In this document: one piece after another, positions 28,364 through 37,751 of the stretch
Layout of the letters: every line of letters begins with the position of its first letter
How positions within the stretch are numbered: position 1 is the stretch's first letter
Assembly (NCBI RefSeq): GCF_900090245.1
Contig: NZ_FMDN01000004.1
Span: forward strand, 266,169-330,168
Source: Micromonospora halophytica
Lineage (GTDB): Bacteria > Actinomycetota > Actinomycetes > Mycobacteriales > Micromonosporaceae
Direction of reading: 5' to 3'
Length of the DNA: 64,000 bases
Translations under genes and position numbers: made by a program
Notes under the pieces: model-generated
What the model was told of the DNA's origin: nothing
The model's database searches: none
The model's input: only the letters and a program-made list of their open reading frames with translations

Positions 28364-28948
28364 TCACCTCGGGACGGTGAGCGCGGCGTAGTCGGCGGCG
28401 GTCAGCGGGCCCGGGGAGAGCGACCCGTCGGCCCGGGGCACGCCCAGCGGCCGCCCGTCCCGGACGAACGACACCCCGCTCACGTCGTCGCGGGCGTCCA
28501 GCGTGCAGACGACCTGCCCGTACGCCAGCACCTCGTCGGTGCGCCCGGACTCTTCCGGCGGCGGGGCTACCGACACCTCGGCCCGGCCGTCCACCAGCCG
28601 CGCCCCGGTGACACCCACCGCCCCGGGCAGGGCACTGCCCAGGCCAGCCTCCCGTTCGACCGAGGAGGCACCGGCGAGCAGCCGGCGCAGGTGCAGGTCG
28701 ACGTCGCCGGCCACGTCGACCTGACGCACCACCCGGACCAGCCGGTCGTCACGGACCAGCCAGATCGGCTGCGCCACCCGACCGGTCGCCGGGCTCGCCG
28801 CCGTCACCGGCGGCGGCATGACCACGCCGGGCGGTGGCCGGACCCCACGGGGCCGGTCCTCGGCGGACACCCCGCAACCGGCCAGCACCAGCGCGAGCAC
28901 CGCGAGCAGGGCGGACAACCGGGCGGTGACGTTCCGGCCCCCGGTCAC
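28364..28948 (-). CDS. GerMN-domain lipoprotein downstream of a sensor kinase
   Basis: A 194-residue exported lipoprotein with lipobox LALVLAGC near residue 22, then a Pro-rich spacer and a single GerMN (sporulation/spore germination) domain: LRRLLAGASSVEREAGLGSA, RLVDGRAEVSVAP and YGQVVCTLDARDDVSGVSFV. GTG 28948 overlaps the histidine kinase stop. The order regulator-kinase-GerMN lipoprotein recalls mtrA-mtrB-lpqB, but this protein lacks the LpqB beta-propeller, so it is a reduced version. It could modulate the kinase outside the membrane. Confidence 0.82.
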   Translation of the reverse strand: MTGGRNVTARLSALLAVLALVLAGCGVSAEDRPRGVRPPPGVVMPPPVTAASPATGRVAQPIWLVRDDRLVRVVRQVDVAGDVDLHLRRLLAGASSVEREAGLGSALPGAVGVTGARLVDGRAEVSVAPPPEESGRTDEVLAYGQVVCTLDARDDVSGVSFVRDGRPLGVPRADGSLSPGPLTAADYAALTVPR

Positions 28949-30303
28949 GACAGTGCTCCCGGCAGCTCGACCCGGAACCGCGCCCCACCACCGGGCCGGT
29001 CCCCCACCACCGCCCGGCCACCGTGCGCGGCGGCATGCTGGGCGACCAGCGCCAGGCCGAGCCCGGTGCCGTCCCCGCCGGCGCGGGCGTGCGCCGCGCG
29101 GCCACGGACGAACCGGTCGAAGACCACCTCCCGGTCGACCGGCGGCACGCCCGGGCCGGCGTCGTCGACCTCCACCACTCCAGACCCGCCGGTACGGGAC
29201 AGCCGCACCGCGACCGGACCCCCGCCGTAGCGCACCGCGTTGTCGAGGAGGTTGACCAGCACCTGCTCGACCCGGCGCGGATCGACCGACCAGAGGACGG
29301 CCGCCGCCCCGGGGCCCGGGCGGACCAGCGACTCCGGCAGACCGTGCGCGCGGCACACCCGGCGGGCCAGGGCCACCACGTCCACCGGCTCCCGCTGCGC
29401 CGGCCGGTCGCTGCGGGCCAACTCGATCAGGTCGTCGACGAGGTGCTCGAAGCGGGTCACCTCCTCGACCACCAGGCCGGCAGCGGTCGCCGTGCGCTCG
29501 TCAAGGTGCTCCCGGCGGCGGGCGAGCACGCTCGCCGCGGCGGAGAGGGTCTGCAACGGCGAGCGCAGCTCGTGGCTGACGTCGGCGGCGAACCGGCGGT
29601 CCCGCTCGATGCGCTCCGCGACCTGGTCGACCATCCGGTTGAACGAGGTGGAGAGGCGGGCCAGGTCGGGGTCGGTGCCCGGAGCCAGCCGGGCCGTGAC
29701 GTCCCCGGCGGCGATCTTCTCCGCCGCGTCGGCGACCGCGGTCAGCGGCCGCAGCCCGTGCCGGGTGGCGTACCAGCCGAGCGCCGCCCCGGAGCCGGCC
29801 ACGGTCATCGCCACGACGGTCAGCGCCAGCGCCAGCACCTGGAAGGTCTGCTCCAGCTCGCGCAGCGAGGTGATCTCGTAGTAGCCGGTCGACTTCGACA
29901 GCGGCAGCCCGACCAGCAGCGCCGGCTGGCCGTCGACGTTCACCCGCTGCACCCCCGGCTCGCCCGCGGCGACCATCGCCACCAGCCCCGCCGGCACCGC
30001 CCCGGACGGGCCCTCGTCGGCGGTGCGCGCGTACCACTGCCCCTCGCGGTGCACCAGGGCCCGGCGGCTACCGCCGGTGTCCAGCGACCGCAGTACCTCG
30101 TACACGTCCGGCGTCTCGGTGTCCAGCCCGGTGCGCACCACGGCCGCGTCGAAGTACGCCGCCCGTATCGCGGTGCGTTCCCGCTCGTCCAGCAGCGAAT
30201 GCCGGACCAGCTCGTACGAGACCAGGGCCATCAGCGCCGACAGCAGCAGGGCGCCCACGGCGAACGCGGCGGTGACCCGGGCCCGCAGTCCGAGGCGCCT
30301 CAT
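28945..30303 (-). CDS. Membrane sensor histidine kinase (HAMP-HisKA-HATPase)
   Basis: A 452-residue sensor kinase. Two TM segments (about 10-30 and 155-180: VLALALTVVAMTVAGSGAAL) bracket a periplasmic domain of some 120 residues. A HAMP linker follows, then the H-box RRFAADVSHELRSPLQTLSA, N-box NLLDNAVRYG, G1 DDAGPGVP and G2 GTGLGLAL. ATG 30303 overlaps the response-regulator stop, and its own stop overlaps the GerMN lipoprotein gene. The signal is unknown. The MtrB-like layout hints at envelope or division status. Confidence 0.92.
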   Translation of the reverse strand: MRRLGLRARVTAAFAVGALLLSALMALVSYELVRHSLLDERERTAIRAAYFDAAVVRTGLDTETPDVYEVLRSLDTGGSRRALVHREGQWYARTADEGPSGAVPAGLVAMVAAGEPGVQRVNVDGQPALLVGLPLSKSTGYYEITSLRELEQTFQVLALALTVVAMTVAGSGAALGWYATRHGLRPLTAVADAAEKIAAGDVTARLAPGTDPDLARLSTSFNRMVDQVAERIERDRRFAADVSHELRSPLQTLSAAASVLARRREHLDERTATAAGLVVEEVTRFEHLVDDLIELARSDRPAQREPVDVVALARRVCRAHGLPESLVRPGPGAAAVLWSVDPRRVEQVLVNLLDNAVRYGGGPVAVRLSRTGGSGVVEVDDAGPGVPPVDREVVFDRFVRGRAAHARAGGDGTGLGLALVAQHAAAHGGRAVVGDRPGGGARFRVELPGALS

Positions 30304-30974
30304 CGCTGCATCTTGTAGCCGAGACCGCGGAGCGTGACCAGGTGCCGCGGGTTGGCCGGGTCGGCCTCGATCTTCTGCCGCAGCCGACCCACGTGCACGT
30401 CGACCAGCCGCTCGTCGCCGGTGTCGTACCCCCAGACCCGGCTGAGCAGCTGCTGGCGCGACAGTACCCGGCCGGCGTGCTCGGCCAGCTCGCACAGCAG
30501 CCGGAACTCGGTGCGGGTGACCGGCACCGGGCGGCCGTCACGGCGTACCTCCCCCTCCTCCGGGCTGATCTCCAGGCCGCCGAAGGCGTACACCGGCACC
30601 GGTGCGGCGGCGGTACGGGCCCGGCGGCGCAGCGCCCGCAGCCGGGCGGAGAGCTCCTTGATCGCCACCGGCTTGACCACGTAGTCGTCGGCGCCGGCCT
30701 CCAGCGCCGCGACGATGTCGTGGGTGTCGTCACGGGCGCTGACCACCACGATCGGCACGTCGTCGTCGCGGCGCAGCTGCCGGATGCACTCGAAGCCGTC
30801 CAAACCAGGCAGCATCAGGTCGACCAGGACCTGGTCGGCGGGGTCCTGCCGCTGCGCGCGCAGCCCCTCCTCCGCGGTGGCCGCCCCGCGCACCACGTAG
30901 CCCTCGTCCTCCAGGGCCAGCAGCAGCGCCAGACGGATCCGGTCGTCGTCCTCGATCACCAGTACGCCCGCCAT
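30300..30974 (-). CDS. OmpR/PhoB-family response regulator
   Basis: A 224-residue regulator. The receiver has EDDDRIRLAL, the phospho-acceptor Asp in QVLVDLMLPGLDG, Ser/Thr in VVVSARDD and Lys in DDYVVKPVAIKEL. The C-terminal winged helix contains PVTRTEFRLLCELAEHAGRV and VDVHVGRLRQKIEADPANPR. ATG 30974 is chosen because the receiver begins right there. It heads an operon with the sensor kinase and GerMN lipoprotein and is divergent from a STAS-domain gene. Confidence 0.93.
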   Translation of the reverse strand: MAGVLVIEDDDRIRLALLLALEDEGYVVRGAATAEEGLRAQRQDPADQVLVDLMLPGLDGFECIRQLRRDDDVPIVVVSARDDTHDIVAALEAGADDYVVKPVAIKELSARLRALRRRARTAAAPVPVYAFGGLEISPEEGEVRRDGRPVPVTRTEFRLLCELAEHAGRVLSRQQLLSRVWGYDTGDERLVDVHVGRLRQKIEADPANPRHLVTLRGLGYKMQR

Positions 30975-31123
30975 ACCCGCATCGTGCCCGGGCCGGGGCG
31001 GCGACGGCCAACCGTGTCGGGCGGACGCGGGATTTGTCACGCAACTGTCATCCGACCGCGGGGCGGTCGCCAAGGGCCGTGACCAGGCTGGGCACCGACG
31101 ACGACGCCGAGGGGGCCCGATCC

Positions 31124-31513
31124 GTGACACCGTCCGTGTGCAGCGTACCGCTGGTGGAGATCAGCGTCACCGACGAGCTGGACCTGGCCGGTCTGGAACG
31201 GACCCGCCGGGTCCTCAACCGGCTGCTGGCCCTACGGCCCGCCCGGCTGGTGGTGGACCTCTCCGCCTGCCAGGTCCTCGACGCCGCGGCAGTCGGCCTG
31301 CTGCTCGACACGCACCGACGGCTGGCCCGCCACGACGGCGCGCTGACGTTGCGCGATCCCAGCGAGCGGGTCCGCCGGGTGCTGCGCGCCGCCGGGGTGG
31401 CCTGGGTGCTGCCGGTGACCAGCACCGTCGGGACGTGGCCCCCGGGCCAGGCCCACCCGGCCCCGGATCACCACCGGGCCACCCGCGGAGACGGAAGGGA
31501 GCGGATCCAATGA
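31124..31513 (+). CDS. STAS-domain anti-sigma factor antagonist-like protein
   Basis: A 129-residue STAS protein: LVEISVTDELDLAGLERTRR, PARLVVDLSACQVLDAAAVG and LLLDTHRRLARHDGALTLRD. The usual phosphorylatable Ser in the LSxxxxLDSxG-type motif is replaced here by DLSACQVLDAAAVG, so partner-switch phosphorylation at the standard site is doubtful. GTG 31124 is preceded by GAGGGGG. The stop overlaps the small membrane-protein gene downstream. It may bind an anti-sigma factor or a small ligand. Confidence 0.78.
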   Translation: MTPSVCSVPLVEISVTDELDLAGLERTRRVLNRLLALRPARLVVDLSACQVLDAAAVGLLLDTHRRLARHDGALTLRDPSERVRRVLRAAGVAWVLPVTSTVGTWPPGQAHPAPDHHRATRGDGRERIQ

Positions 31514-31782
31514 CCGTCACCGGCATCGTCAGCGCCGTCGTCGTCGGCCTCGTCGTCGGCAGCCTCGGCCGGCTCCTCATCCCCGGCCGGCAGCGGATAC
31601 CGGTCTGGCTGACCGCGGCGACCGGCCTGGTGGCCGCGCTGCTCGGCACCATCGTCGCCCGGCTGGCCGGCATCGACGCCGACGGCTTCGGCCCGCTGCA
31701 ACTGGTCGTCCAGGTCGGTCTCGCCGGTCTCGGCGTCGCGCTCGTAGCGGGCACCGCCGGAGGATCCCGATCCGAGCGCTGA
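31510..31782 (+). CDS. GlsB/YeaQ/YmgE-type small membrane protein
   Basis: A 90-residue, three-helix hydrophobic protein of the transglycosylase-associated (YeaQ/YmgE) family: VSAVVVGLVVGSLGRLLIPG, the conserved GR-LIPG turn, VWLTAATGLVAALLGTIVAR and VQVGLAGLGVALVAG. Family members are stress-induced, but their biochemical role is unclear. ATG 31510 overlaps the STAS gene stop. With the STAS and BON genes around it, an envelope stress operon is plausible. Confidence 0.83.
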   Translation: MTVTGIVSAVVVGLVVGSLGRLLIPGRQRIPVWLTAATGLVAALLGTIVARLAGIDADGFGPLQLVVQVGLAGLGVALVAGTAGGSRSER

Positions 31783-31905
31783 ACCACCGGAACCCGGCCG
31801 CGCGCCCGCCACGCGCACTCGTCGTCCGCCGCCCCGCGCCGGGAGGCGGTGGACCGGTCACCGGCCGGCCCGCCCCCGGTACCCGCCCCGAAAGAGGAGC
31901 TCCGC

Positions 31906-32190
31906 ATGGTGATGCCCTGGCCGCTGCCGGACGAGAGCTGGTTCCGGCCCGATCCGCAGCCGCCCGCGCCGGGCGGGGACGACGCCTGGCTGGCCGGCGA
32001 GATCGCGTACCGGATCGTCGGCGGCGTCGGCCCCCGCGCCCGGGGCGTCTCGGTCACCGTGCAGAACCGGGTCGCCATCCTCACCGGCACCGTGCGCGAC
32101 CCGTCCACCCGGCGGCTCGCCGGCGAGCTGGCCTGGCTGGTCCCGGGCGTGGCCGACGTCTGCAACAGCCTTCGGGTCCGCGTCCGCTGA
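31906..32190 (+). CDS. BON-domain protein
   Basis: A 94-residue cytoplasmic-looking protein consisting mainly of one BON domain: DDAWLAGEIAYRIVGGVGPR, GVSVTVQNRVAILTGTVRDP and AGELAWLVPGVADVCNSLRV. BON domains bind lipids or membranes and are common in stress proteins. ATG 31906 follows AAAGAGGAG; the longer GTG-type frame from 31849 is a Pro-rich extension without a ribosome site. It is 123 bp after the YeaQ-type gene and may share its transcript. Confidence 0.8.
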   Translation: MVMPWPLPDESWFRPDPQPPAPGGDDAWLAGEIAYRIVGGVGPRARGVSVTVQNRVAILTGTVRDPSTRRLAGELAWLVPGVADVCNSLRVRVR

Positions 32191-32311
32191 CCGCCGGCCC
32201 CGCGTGCACCCGCAGCACCCGGTGGGCGTTTGCGCCACGCCCCGCTGCGGGTAGTCACGACCCCCGGGACCGGGCGGCACGATCCGGTGGACAACCGGAG
32301 GAGAGTCAGCG

Positions 32312-33460
32312 ATGGCGCGCGTGCGGCAGTGGGCGGGGACGGCGGCCGGCCGGTTACGGCAGGGCTGGCGGCCCGCGCTGGAGGCGGCGGTCGCCGCGAC
32401 GATCGCCTGGGTGGTGGCGGCCCGGCTGATCGGCCACCCCGACCCGTTCTTCGCCCCGAGCGCCGCGCTCATCGTGCTCGGCGAGGCGCGCGGCAAGCGG
32501 GTACGCCAGACCGTCGAGATGGTGCTGGGGGTGGCCGCCGGGGTGCTCGCCGCCGACCTGGCCGTGCAGGCGCTACCCACCGGCACCGGCACCATCTTCC
32601 TCGTCCTGCTGCTGACCATCGGGCTGATGGTCGGCGTCGGGGCGAGCAGCACACTGACCGTCCAGGCCGCGATCTCCGCGCTCTACCTGGTGGTGGTGGC
32701 CGCACCGCAGGACACGATGGTGCCGTTCCGCTTCGTCGACGCGCTGATCGGCGGCGCGGTGGCGCTGGCCGCGAGCCAGCTCATGGTGGCCCGCGACCCG
32801 CTCGCCCCGCTCGTCGCCGAGGCCCGCCGCACCTACGGCGACCTGGCCGAGCTGCTCACCCGGCTCGACGAGGCGCTGTGCCGCTGCGACGAGGAGGCCG
32901 CACGGGCGGCGCTGGAGCGGGCGCGCGAGGTGGACGGCTGCGTGGACCGGTTCCGCACCGCCGTGCAGGCGTGCACGGAGTCGCTGCGGCTGCGGGTGCG
33001 CAAGCGCCGCCACCTCGGCCAGGTGGAGGAGGTCGAGGCGACCTGCCGTCAGCTCGACTACGCCGTGCGCAACATCCGGGTGCTGGCCCGCAACGGGGTG
33101 ACCCTGACCCGGCTGAACACCGCCTGGCCCGGTGAGCCGGGCGGAGGCGTCGCGACCCCGCCGGAGCTGGGCGCCGCGCTGCGGGCGCTCGCGCAGGCGG
33201 TCCGCGCCGCCGCCGACGCCCTCTCCACCGACCTGGTCGGGCGGTCCGACGCCGACCGGTACGCCCAGCGGGCCGACGAGCACGCCATGGAGGCGGTCCG
33301 GATCGCCGCCGGGCTGCTGCGGACCGACCCGCCGCTGCCGGTGGTGATGATCGTGGGCCAGATCCGGGCCACCGCCATCGACCTGCTGCGCGGCGTCGGG
33401 GTGGACGACGCGGCGGTGCTGGGGCGGGTGGACGAGGCCCTGGGTCTGCCCCGCGCCTGA
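32312..33460 (+). CDS. FUSC-family membrane protein (aromatic-acid exporter type)
   Basis: A 382-residue protein with an N-terminal membrane block of about five to six helices: LEAAVAATIAWVVAARLIGH, FFAPSAALIVLGEARGKRVR, IFLVLLLTIGLMVGVGASST and YLVVVAAPQDT. A long cytoplasmic helical domain follows. The pattern ARGKRVRQTVEMVLGVAAGV is characteristic of FUSC/ArAE transporters. ATG 32312 follows GGAGAG. Bacterial relatives export aromatic acids or fusaric acid; the substrate here is unknown. It is monocistronic at the end of the envelope-stress group. Confidence 0.85.
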   Translation: MARVRQWAGTAAGRLRQGWRPALEAAVAATIAWVVAARLIGHPDPFFAPSAALIVLGEARGKRVRQTVEMVLGVAAGVLAADLAVQALPTGTGTIFLVLLLTIGLMVGVGASSTLTVQAAISALYLVVVAAPQDTMVPFRFVDALIGGAVALAASQLMVARDPLAPLVAEARRTYGDLAELLTRLDEALCRCDEEAARAALERAREVDGCVDRFRTAVQACTESLRLRVRKRRHLGQVEEVEATCRQLDYAVRNIRVLARNGVTLTRLNTAWPGEPGGGVATPPELGAALRALAQAVRAAADALSTDLVGRSDADRYAQRADEHAMEAVRIAAGLLRTDPPLPVVMIVGQIRATAIDLLRGVGVDDAAVLGRVDEALGLPRA

Positions 33461-33513
33461 CCGGCCCCGGAGCACGGGTGGGCGGGACGGCCGGCGACGG
33501 GCGGCAGGGCTGG

Positions 33514-35391
33514 TCAGCGGGGCGGCGGGGTGGCGGGCACCGGCGGTCGGGGGCCGAAGGCGGTGAGGAAGCGGTCCCGGAAGGCGTCCATCCGCCACAC
33601 CGGCGCGTCCGGGCCGGGCCGCAGCCCCTCGTGCCAGCCCCAACCGTCCACCCGGGCCAGCACGGCCGGGTCCCGGGCGACGATGGTGACCGGCACGTCC
33701 CGCCCGGCGTCCTCGCCGGTGATCATCGGGGCGGGCTGATGGTCGCCGAGGAAGACCAGCACCAGGTTGTCGTCGCCGTAGGTCTCCACGTAGGAGATCA
33801 GGCTGTTCAGCGAGTAGTCGACGGCCTGCCGGTAGCCGGTGCGCACCTCCGGGACGCTGCGCCCCACCACGTCGGTCGGGTTGGCCGCCACCGAGGTGGG
33901 CCGCCGGTAGATCGAACCGTCGCCGACGTGGTCCCAGTCCAGCATCCGGGGGATCGCCGCCCAGGGCGAATGGCTGGAGATCAGCGGGATCTCCGCCATG
34001 ATCGGGGCACGGTCCTTCGTGGCGCGCTCGCGGCGCTGGAACTCCGCCAGCGTGTACTGGTCGGGCATCGGGGCGTAGCTGAACTTCGGGCCCCGGTAGC
34101 CGAGACCGGCCGCGTCGTGGTAGCGCGCGTAGTCGAAGAACTTCCCCTCCGGCCAGGGCGCGGTCGCCGCCGGCATCACCCCCACCGTGTCCCAGCCGGC
34201 CCGCCGGAACACGCCGTTGAGGGTGAGCCGGTCACTGGCCAGCAGGGTGAGGTGGCGCTGCTGGTTGTCGACCCAGAGCCCGGACAGCAGCGTGTCGTGG
34301 GCCAGCCAGCTGCCGCCGCCCGCCGTCGGGGAGGTGAGGAAGCCGCTGCGGGCCGCGTACCCGGCCGCCGCCAGCCGCCGGGTGCCGCCGTCGAGGACCG
34401 CGCCGATCCGTGGCGCGTACTGCGGGTCCTCGACCGCGTCCCGGCCGTAGCTCTCCACGAAGGCCAGGACGACGTCCTTGCCGCGCAGCCCGGTCAGCAG
34501 CCGGTCGCCCGGGACGTCCCGGAAGGCGTCGACGGCGAGTTCAGCGGCGAACGCCTGCCGGTCCCGCAGCCCCGCGCCGAACTGGCCGACGTGCTGGCCC
34601 ACCAGGACCGACGAGCGGGAGTCGGCGACCGGCACCCCGATCGTCGCCCCGGCCACCCAGACCGCGGCGAGGGCCGCGAGCACCCGGACCGTCGCCCGGT
34701 CGTGGCGGGCCACCAGCCGGGTCAGCCGCAGCACCGACCGGGTGGTCAGCACCAGCAGCGCGACGACCAGGGCGACCAGCCCGACGGCGGCGCCGACCGC
34801 GCCACCGGAGCCGACCGAGTCGGTGACGAAGCCGTACGCGTCGTCGAGCAGCACCCAGTCGAGCACCAGGTCGAAGGGGCGGGCCAGGCTGGCGGACATG
34901 CCCATGTCGAGCAGCTTGACGACGGCGAGCAGCCCGAGGGCGACCCCCAGCACCAGGGCCGCCGCCCGCCGGGCCCAGCCGCGCAGCACCAGCAGCAGCA
35001 CACCGGCGGCCAGCGCCTCCACCGGCACGCGCAGGAACGCGGTGGGGGTGAGCTGGTCGAGCCGGCTCGGCGCGGCCAGCACCGCGAAGACCAGCAGCAC
35101 GGCCAGGACGCTGGTCGCCGCGCCGGCCACCGTACGCAGCCGACCGCGTGGGGTGGCGGATCCGCCGGACGCGGCGTCGGGCGTCTGTGACGTGGCGTCG
35201 GCCGGTGGGGTGGTGTCCTCGCCGGCGGGGGTCCGGACGGGCGGGCGGGTGGCGTCCGTCCGCGACGGCTCCTGCTCCCTGGCGTCCGGCGACGGGTCGG
35301 AGCGGGGGGCGGGCGGGCGGGTGACGTCGCCCGCGACGCCCGGCGGGTCGTCCGCCGGCGGTCGGGTCCCGGCACGCGACGACACTGACAC
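33514..35391 (-). CDS. Membrane-bound sulfatase/phosphoglycerol transferase-like protein
   Basis: A 625-residue protein. About 85 disordered, Pro/Thr-rich residues come first, then four to five TM helices ([69 protein letters not shown]). An extracellular alkaline-phosphatase-fold domain follows: [40 protein letters not shown] and [17 protein letters not shown]. This is the LtaS-like architecture. GTG 35391 follows AGAAAGGGA. It lies downstream of a CDP-alcohol phosphotransferase, so transfer or removal of a polyol-phosphate group on a lipid or glycan is plausible. Confidence 0.83.
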   Translation of the reverse strand: MSVSSRAGTRPPADDPPGVAGDVTRPPAPRSDPSPDAREQEPSRTDATRPPVRTPAGEDTTPPADATSQTPDAASGGSATPRGRLRTVAGAATSVLAVLLVFAVLAAPSRLDQLTPTAFLRVPVEALAAGVLLLVLRGWARRAAALVLGVALGLLAVVKLLDMGMSASLARPFDLVLDWVLLDDAYGFVTDSVGSGGAVGAAVGLVALVVALLVLTTRSVLRLTRLVARHDRATVRVLAALAAVWVAGATIGVPVADSRSSVLVGQHVGQFGAGLRDRQAFAAELAVDAFRDVPGDRLLTGLRGKDVVLAFVESYGRDAVEDPQYAPRIGAVLDGGTRRLAAAGYAARSGFLTSPTAGGGSWLAHDTLLSGLWVDNQQRHLTLLASDRLTLNGVFRRAGWDTVGVMPAATAPWPEGKFFDYARYHDAAGLGYRGPKFSYAPMPDQYTLAEFQRRERATKDRAPIMAEIPLISSHSPWAAIPRMLDWDHVGDGSIYRRPTSVAANPTDVVGRSVPEVRTGYRQAVDYSLNSLISYVETYGDDNLVLVFLGDHQPAPMITGEDAGRDVPVTIVARDPAVLARVDGWGWHEGLRPGPDAPVWRMDAFRDRFLTAFGPRPPVPATPPPR

Positions 35392-35444
35392 GGTGGTGTC
35401 CCTTTCTGGGCAGGTCCCGGCGGCGGCCGGGTGGACGGTACGGC

Positions 35445-36275
35445 TCAGACCGGCTGGTGCGCGACCAGCGGGCGCTCGGACACGGCGACCTCCCGCCGGG
35501 ACCGTCCACCCGCGACGGACTGTGGCGCCGGAACAGGCTGTGGCGCCGGAACGGGCTGTGGCGCCGGGAGCGCGGTGGCGGCGCGGGCCGGACGGTGCCA
35601 CCAGAGCCAGCCGACGTCGTGGCCGAACGACTCCACCAGCAGCGCCAGCGAGACCGCCACCAGCACGACGGTCACCGGCCCGGGCAGCACGTCCGCGACG
35701 GCGGTCAGCAGGAGGACGCCCTGCGCGGCGGCGACCACCTTGCGCCAGTAGCGCGGTGGCAGGGTGCCGCGCATCCAGGGCAGCACCCAGCTCGCGGCGA
35801 CGAAGGCGTACCGCATGCCGCCGATGGCGAGCGCCCAGGGCCCGACGACCGGGGCGACGTGCAGGCTCAGCACCAGGATGAGGAACGCGTCGACCTCCAT
35901 GTCGAACCGCGCCCCGAGCGCGCTGGCGGTGCCGGTGCGCCGGGCCACCCAGCCGTCCACCGCGTCCAGGGCCAGCGCCACCACGGTCAGCGGCACCAGC
36001 ACCGCCAGCGGGGCCGGCCGGTCGACGGCGTCCACCACCAGCGCGGTCACCCCGCCGGCCAGCACCGCCCGGGTCAACGTCACCCGGTCGGCCGGCCCGA
36101 GCCGGTCGCCGCCGTGCCGGCGTACGCCGCGCGCCAACACGGCGCACAGGACGAGCCCGTACCCGGCGCCGGCCAGCCACCCGGCGACGTCGAGCCCGAC
36201 GGTCGCGGCCAGTACGGCCAGCAGGACGAGCTGCGCGGTCAGTCCGACCACCGGACCGGTTCGAACCCTGGACAC
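35445..36275 (-). CDS. CDP-alcohol phosphatidyltransferase-family membrane protein
   Basis: A 276-residue membrane enzyme with the CDP-OH-P signature spread over [20 protein letters not shown] and [13 protein letters not shown] (D-x2-DG-x2-AR-x8-G-x3-D-x3-D). About six helices are visible. The C-terminus carries a short tandem Pro-rich repeat ([16 protein letters not shown]) encoded by 18-nt repeats at about 35521-35571. GTG 36275 is preceded by GGAGG. It is co-directional with the sulfatase-like gene and divergent from the GTP-derived pathway genes. The head-group alcohol is unknown. Confidence 0.85.
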   Translation of the reverse strand: MSRVRTGPVVGLTAQLVLLAVLAATVGLDVAGWLAGAGYGLVLCAVLARGVRRHGGDRLGPADRVTLTRAVLAGGVTALVVDAVDRPAPLAVLVPLTVVALALDAVDGWVARRTGTASALGARFDMEVDAFLILVLSLHVAPVVGPWALAIGGMRYAFVAASWVLPWMRGTLPPRYWRKVVAAAQGVLLLTAVADVLPGPVTVVLVAVSLALLVESFGHDVGWLWWHRPARAATALPAPQPVPAPQPVPAPQSVAGGRSRREVAVSERPLVAHQPV

Positions 36276-36354
36276 GCTGCCTCCGTGTTTATGATCGACG
36301 ACCTCGACAGAGCAGTACGCAGCGCGCGGCCGATCGGTTCGGTTCCGCCGCCAG

Positions 36355-37347
36355 ATGGGAGACGACCGCGTGATCCGCGACGCCCGCGCCTTCTGGCTCC
36401 GCTCCCCCGGCGAGGGCGAGATCCGACCGGTGACGCTACCCGGCCCGGGGCCGGAAGACGTGCTGGTACGCAGCCTCTTCTCCGGCGTCAGCCGGGGCAC
36501 CGAGACGCTGGTGTTCACCGGGGGCGTGCCGCAGAGCCAGTACGCCGCGATGCGCGCCCCGTTCCAGGAGGGCGACTTCCCCGCCCCGGTCAAGTACGGC
36601 TACCTCAGCGTCGGCGTGGTCGAGGCCGGACCGGAGCGGCTGCGCGGACGTACCGTCTTCTGCCTGCACCCGCACCAGACCGCGTACGTGGTGCCCGCCT
36701 CGGCGGTGACCCCGGTGCCGGACGGGGTGCCGGCCGCCCGGGCGGTGCTGGCCGGCACGGTGGAGACCGCGGTGAACGCGCTCTGGGACGCCGCCCCCAT
36801 GGTCGGCGACCGGGTGAGCGTGGTCGGCGGCGGCATGGTCGGCTGCGCGGTCGCCGCGCTGCTCGCCCGCTTCCCCGGCGTCCGGGTGGAACTGGTCGAC
36901 ACCGACCCGACGCGCGCCGCCGTGGCCGACGCGCTCGGCGTCGGGTTCGCCGCGCCGGACGACGCCACCGGCGGACGGGACCTGGTGGTGCACGCCAGCG
37001 CCACCGGCGCGGGCCTGCAACGCTCACTGGACCTGCTCGCGCCGGAGGGGACGGTGGTCGAGCTGAGCTGGTACGGCGACCGGCCGGTGCAGGTGTCGCT
37101 GGGCGGCGCGTTCCACTCGGGACGACTGACGGTCCGCAGCAGTCAGGTCGGCACGGTCTCGCCGAACCGGGCCCGGCGCAGCTACGCCGAGCGCCTCGCG
37201 CTCGCCCTGGAACTGCTCGCCGACCCGACGTTCGACGCCCTGCTCACCGGCCGGTCGCGCTTCGACGACCTGCCCGACGTGCTCGACCGACTGGCCGCGG
37301 GGACCCTCCCCGCGCTCTGCCACCTCATCACCTACGACGGGGAGTGA
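36355..37347 (+). CDS. MDR-family zinc-type dehydrogenase
   Basis: A 330-residue medium-chain dehydrogenase/reductase. The catalytic domain has [20 protein letters not shown] and [16 protein letters not shown], a variant without the classic Cys/His zinc cluster. The Rossmann motif is [20 protein letters not shown]. It is first of seven closely packed plus-strand genes (PTPS-like, GT4, methyltransferase, membrane protein, RibA, RibD-like). ATG 36355 and GTG 36370 ([13 protein letters not shown]) are both possible. Substrate unknown; by position it should redox-modify an intermediate of that pathway. Confidence 0.82.
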   Translation: MGDDRVIRDARAFWLRSPGEGEIRPVTLPGPGPEDVLVRSLFSGVSRGTETLVFTGGVPQSQYAAMRAPFQEGDFPAPVKYGYLSVGVVEAGPERLRGRTVFCLHPHQTAYVVPASAVTPVPDGVPAARAVLAGTVETAVNALWDAAPMVGDRVSVVGGGMVGCAVAALLARFPGVRVELVDTDPTRAAVADALGVGFAAPDDATGGRDLVVHASATGAGLQRSLDLLAPEGTVVELSWYGDRPVQVSLGGAFHSGRLTVRSSQVGTVSPNRARRSYAERLALALELLADPTFDALLTGRSRFDDLPDVLDRLAAGTLPALCHLITYDGE

Positions 37348-37349
37348 CC

Positions 37350-37748
37350 GTGTTCAGCGTCACCGTACGGGACCACATCATGATCGCCCACAGCTTCCGG
37401 GGGGAGGTCTTCGGGCCGGCGCAGAAGCTGCACGGGGCCACCTTCGTGGTGGACGCGACGTTCCGCCGGGCCGATCTCGACGCCGACGGCATCGTGGTCG
37501 ACATCGGCCTGGCCACCACCGAGCTGAAGGCCGTGCTGGCCGAGCTGAACTACCGCAACCTGGACGACGAGCCGGCCTTCGCCGGGGTCAACACCACCAC
37601 CGAGGTGCTCTGCCGGACGATCGCCGACCGGCTGGCCGAGCGGGTGCACGCAGGCTCGCTCGGCGAGGGCGCGCGGCAGCTGGCCGGGATCACCGTCACG
37701 CTGCACGAGTCGCACGTGGCCTGGGCCGCCTACGAACGGTCGCTGTAG
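37350..37748 (+). CDS. 6-pyruvoyl-tetrahydropterin synthase/QueD-like protein with altered active site
   Basis: A 132-residue T-fold protein of the PTPS/QueD family. [40 protein letters not shown] and [19 protein letters not shown] align with family core elements. The canonical catalytic Cys between AH and LHG is absent, and the normal HGHNY zinc motif reads HGATF, losing one His ligand, so activity or substrate must differ. GTG 37350 has GGGGAG five bases upstream; GTG 37344 overlaps the previous stop. It sits with GTP cyclohydrolase II and a RibD-like reductase, pointing to a pterin or pyrimidine intermediate. Confidence 0.82.
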   Translation: MFSVTVRDHIMIAHSFRGEVFGPAQKLHGATFVVDATFRRADLDADGIVVDIGLATTELKAVLAELNYRNLDDEPAFAGVNTTTEVLCRTIADRLAERVHAGSLGEGARQLAGITVTLHESHVAWAAYERSL

Positions 37749-37751
37749 CCC

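Noticed and set aside
35521..35571. Tandem 18-nt repeat
   Set aside because: It simply encodes a Pro-Ala-Pro-Gln-rich tail inside the CDP-alcohol phosphotransferase gene and does not suggest a separate element.
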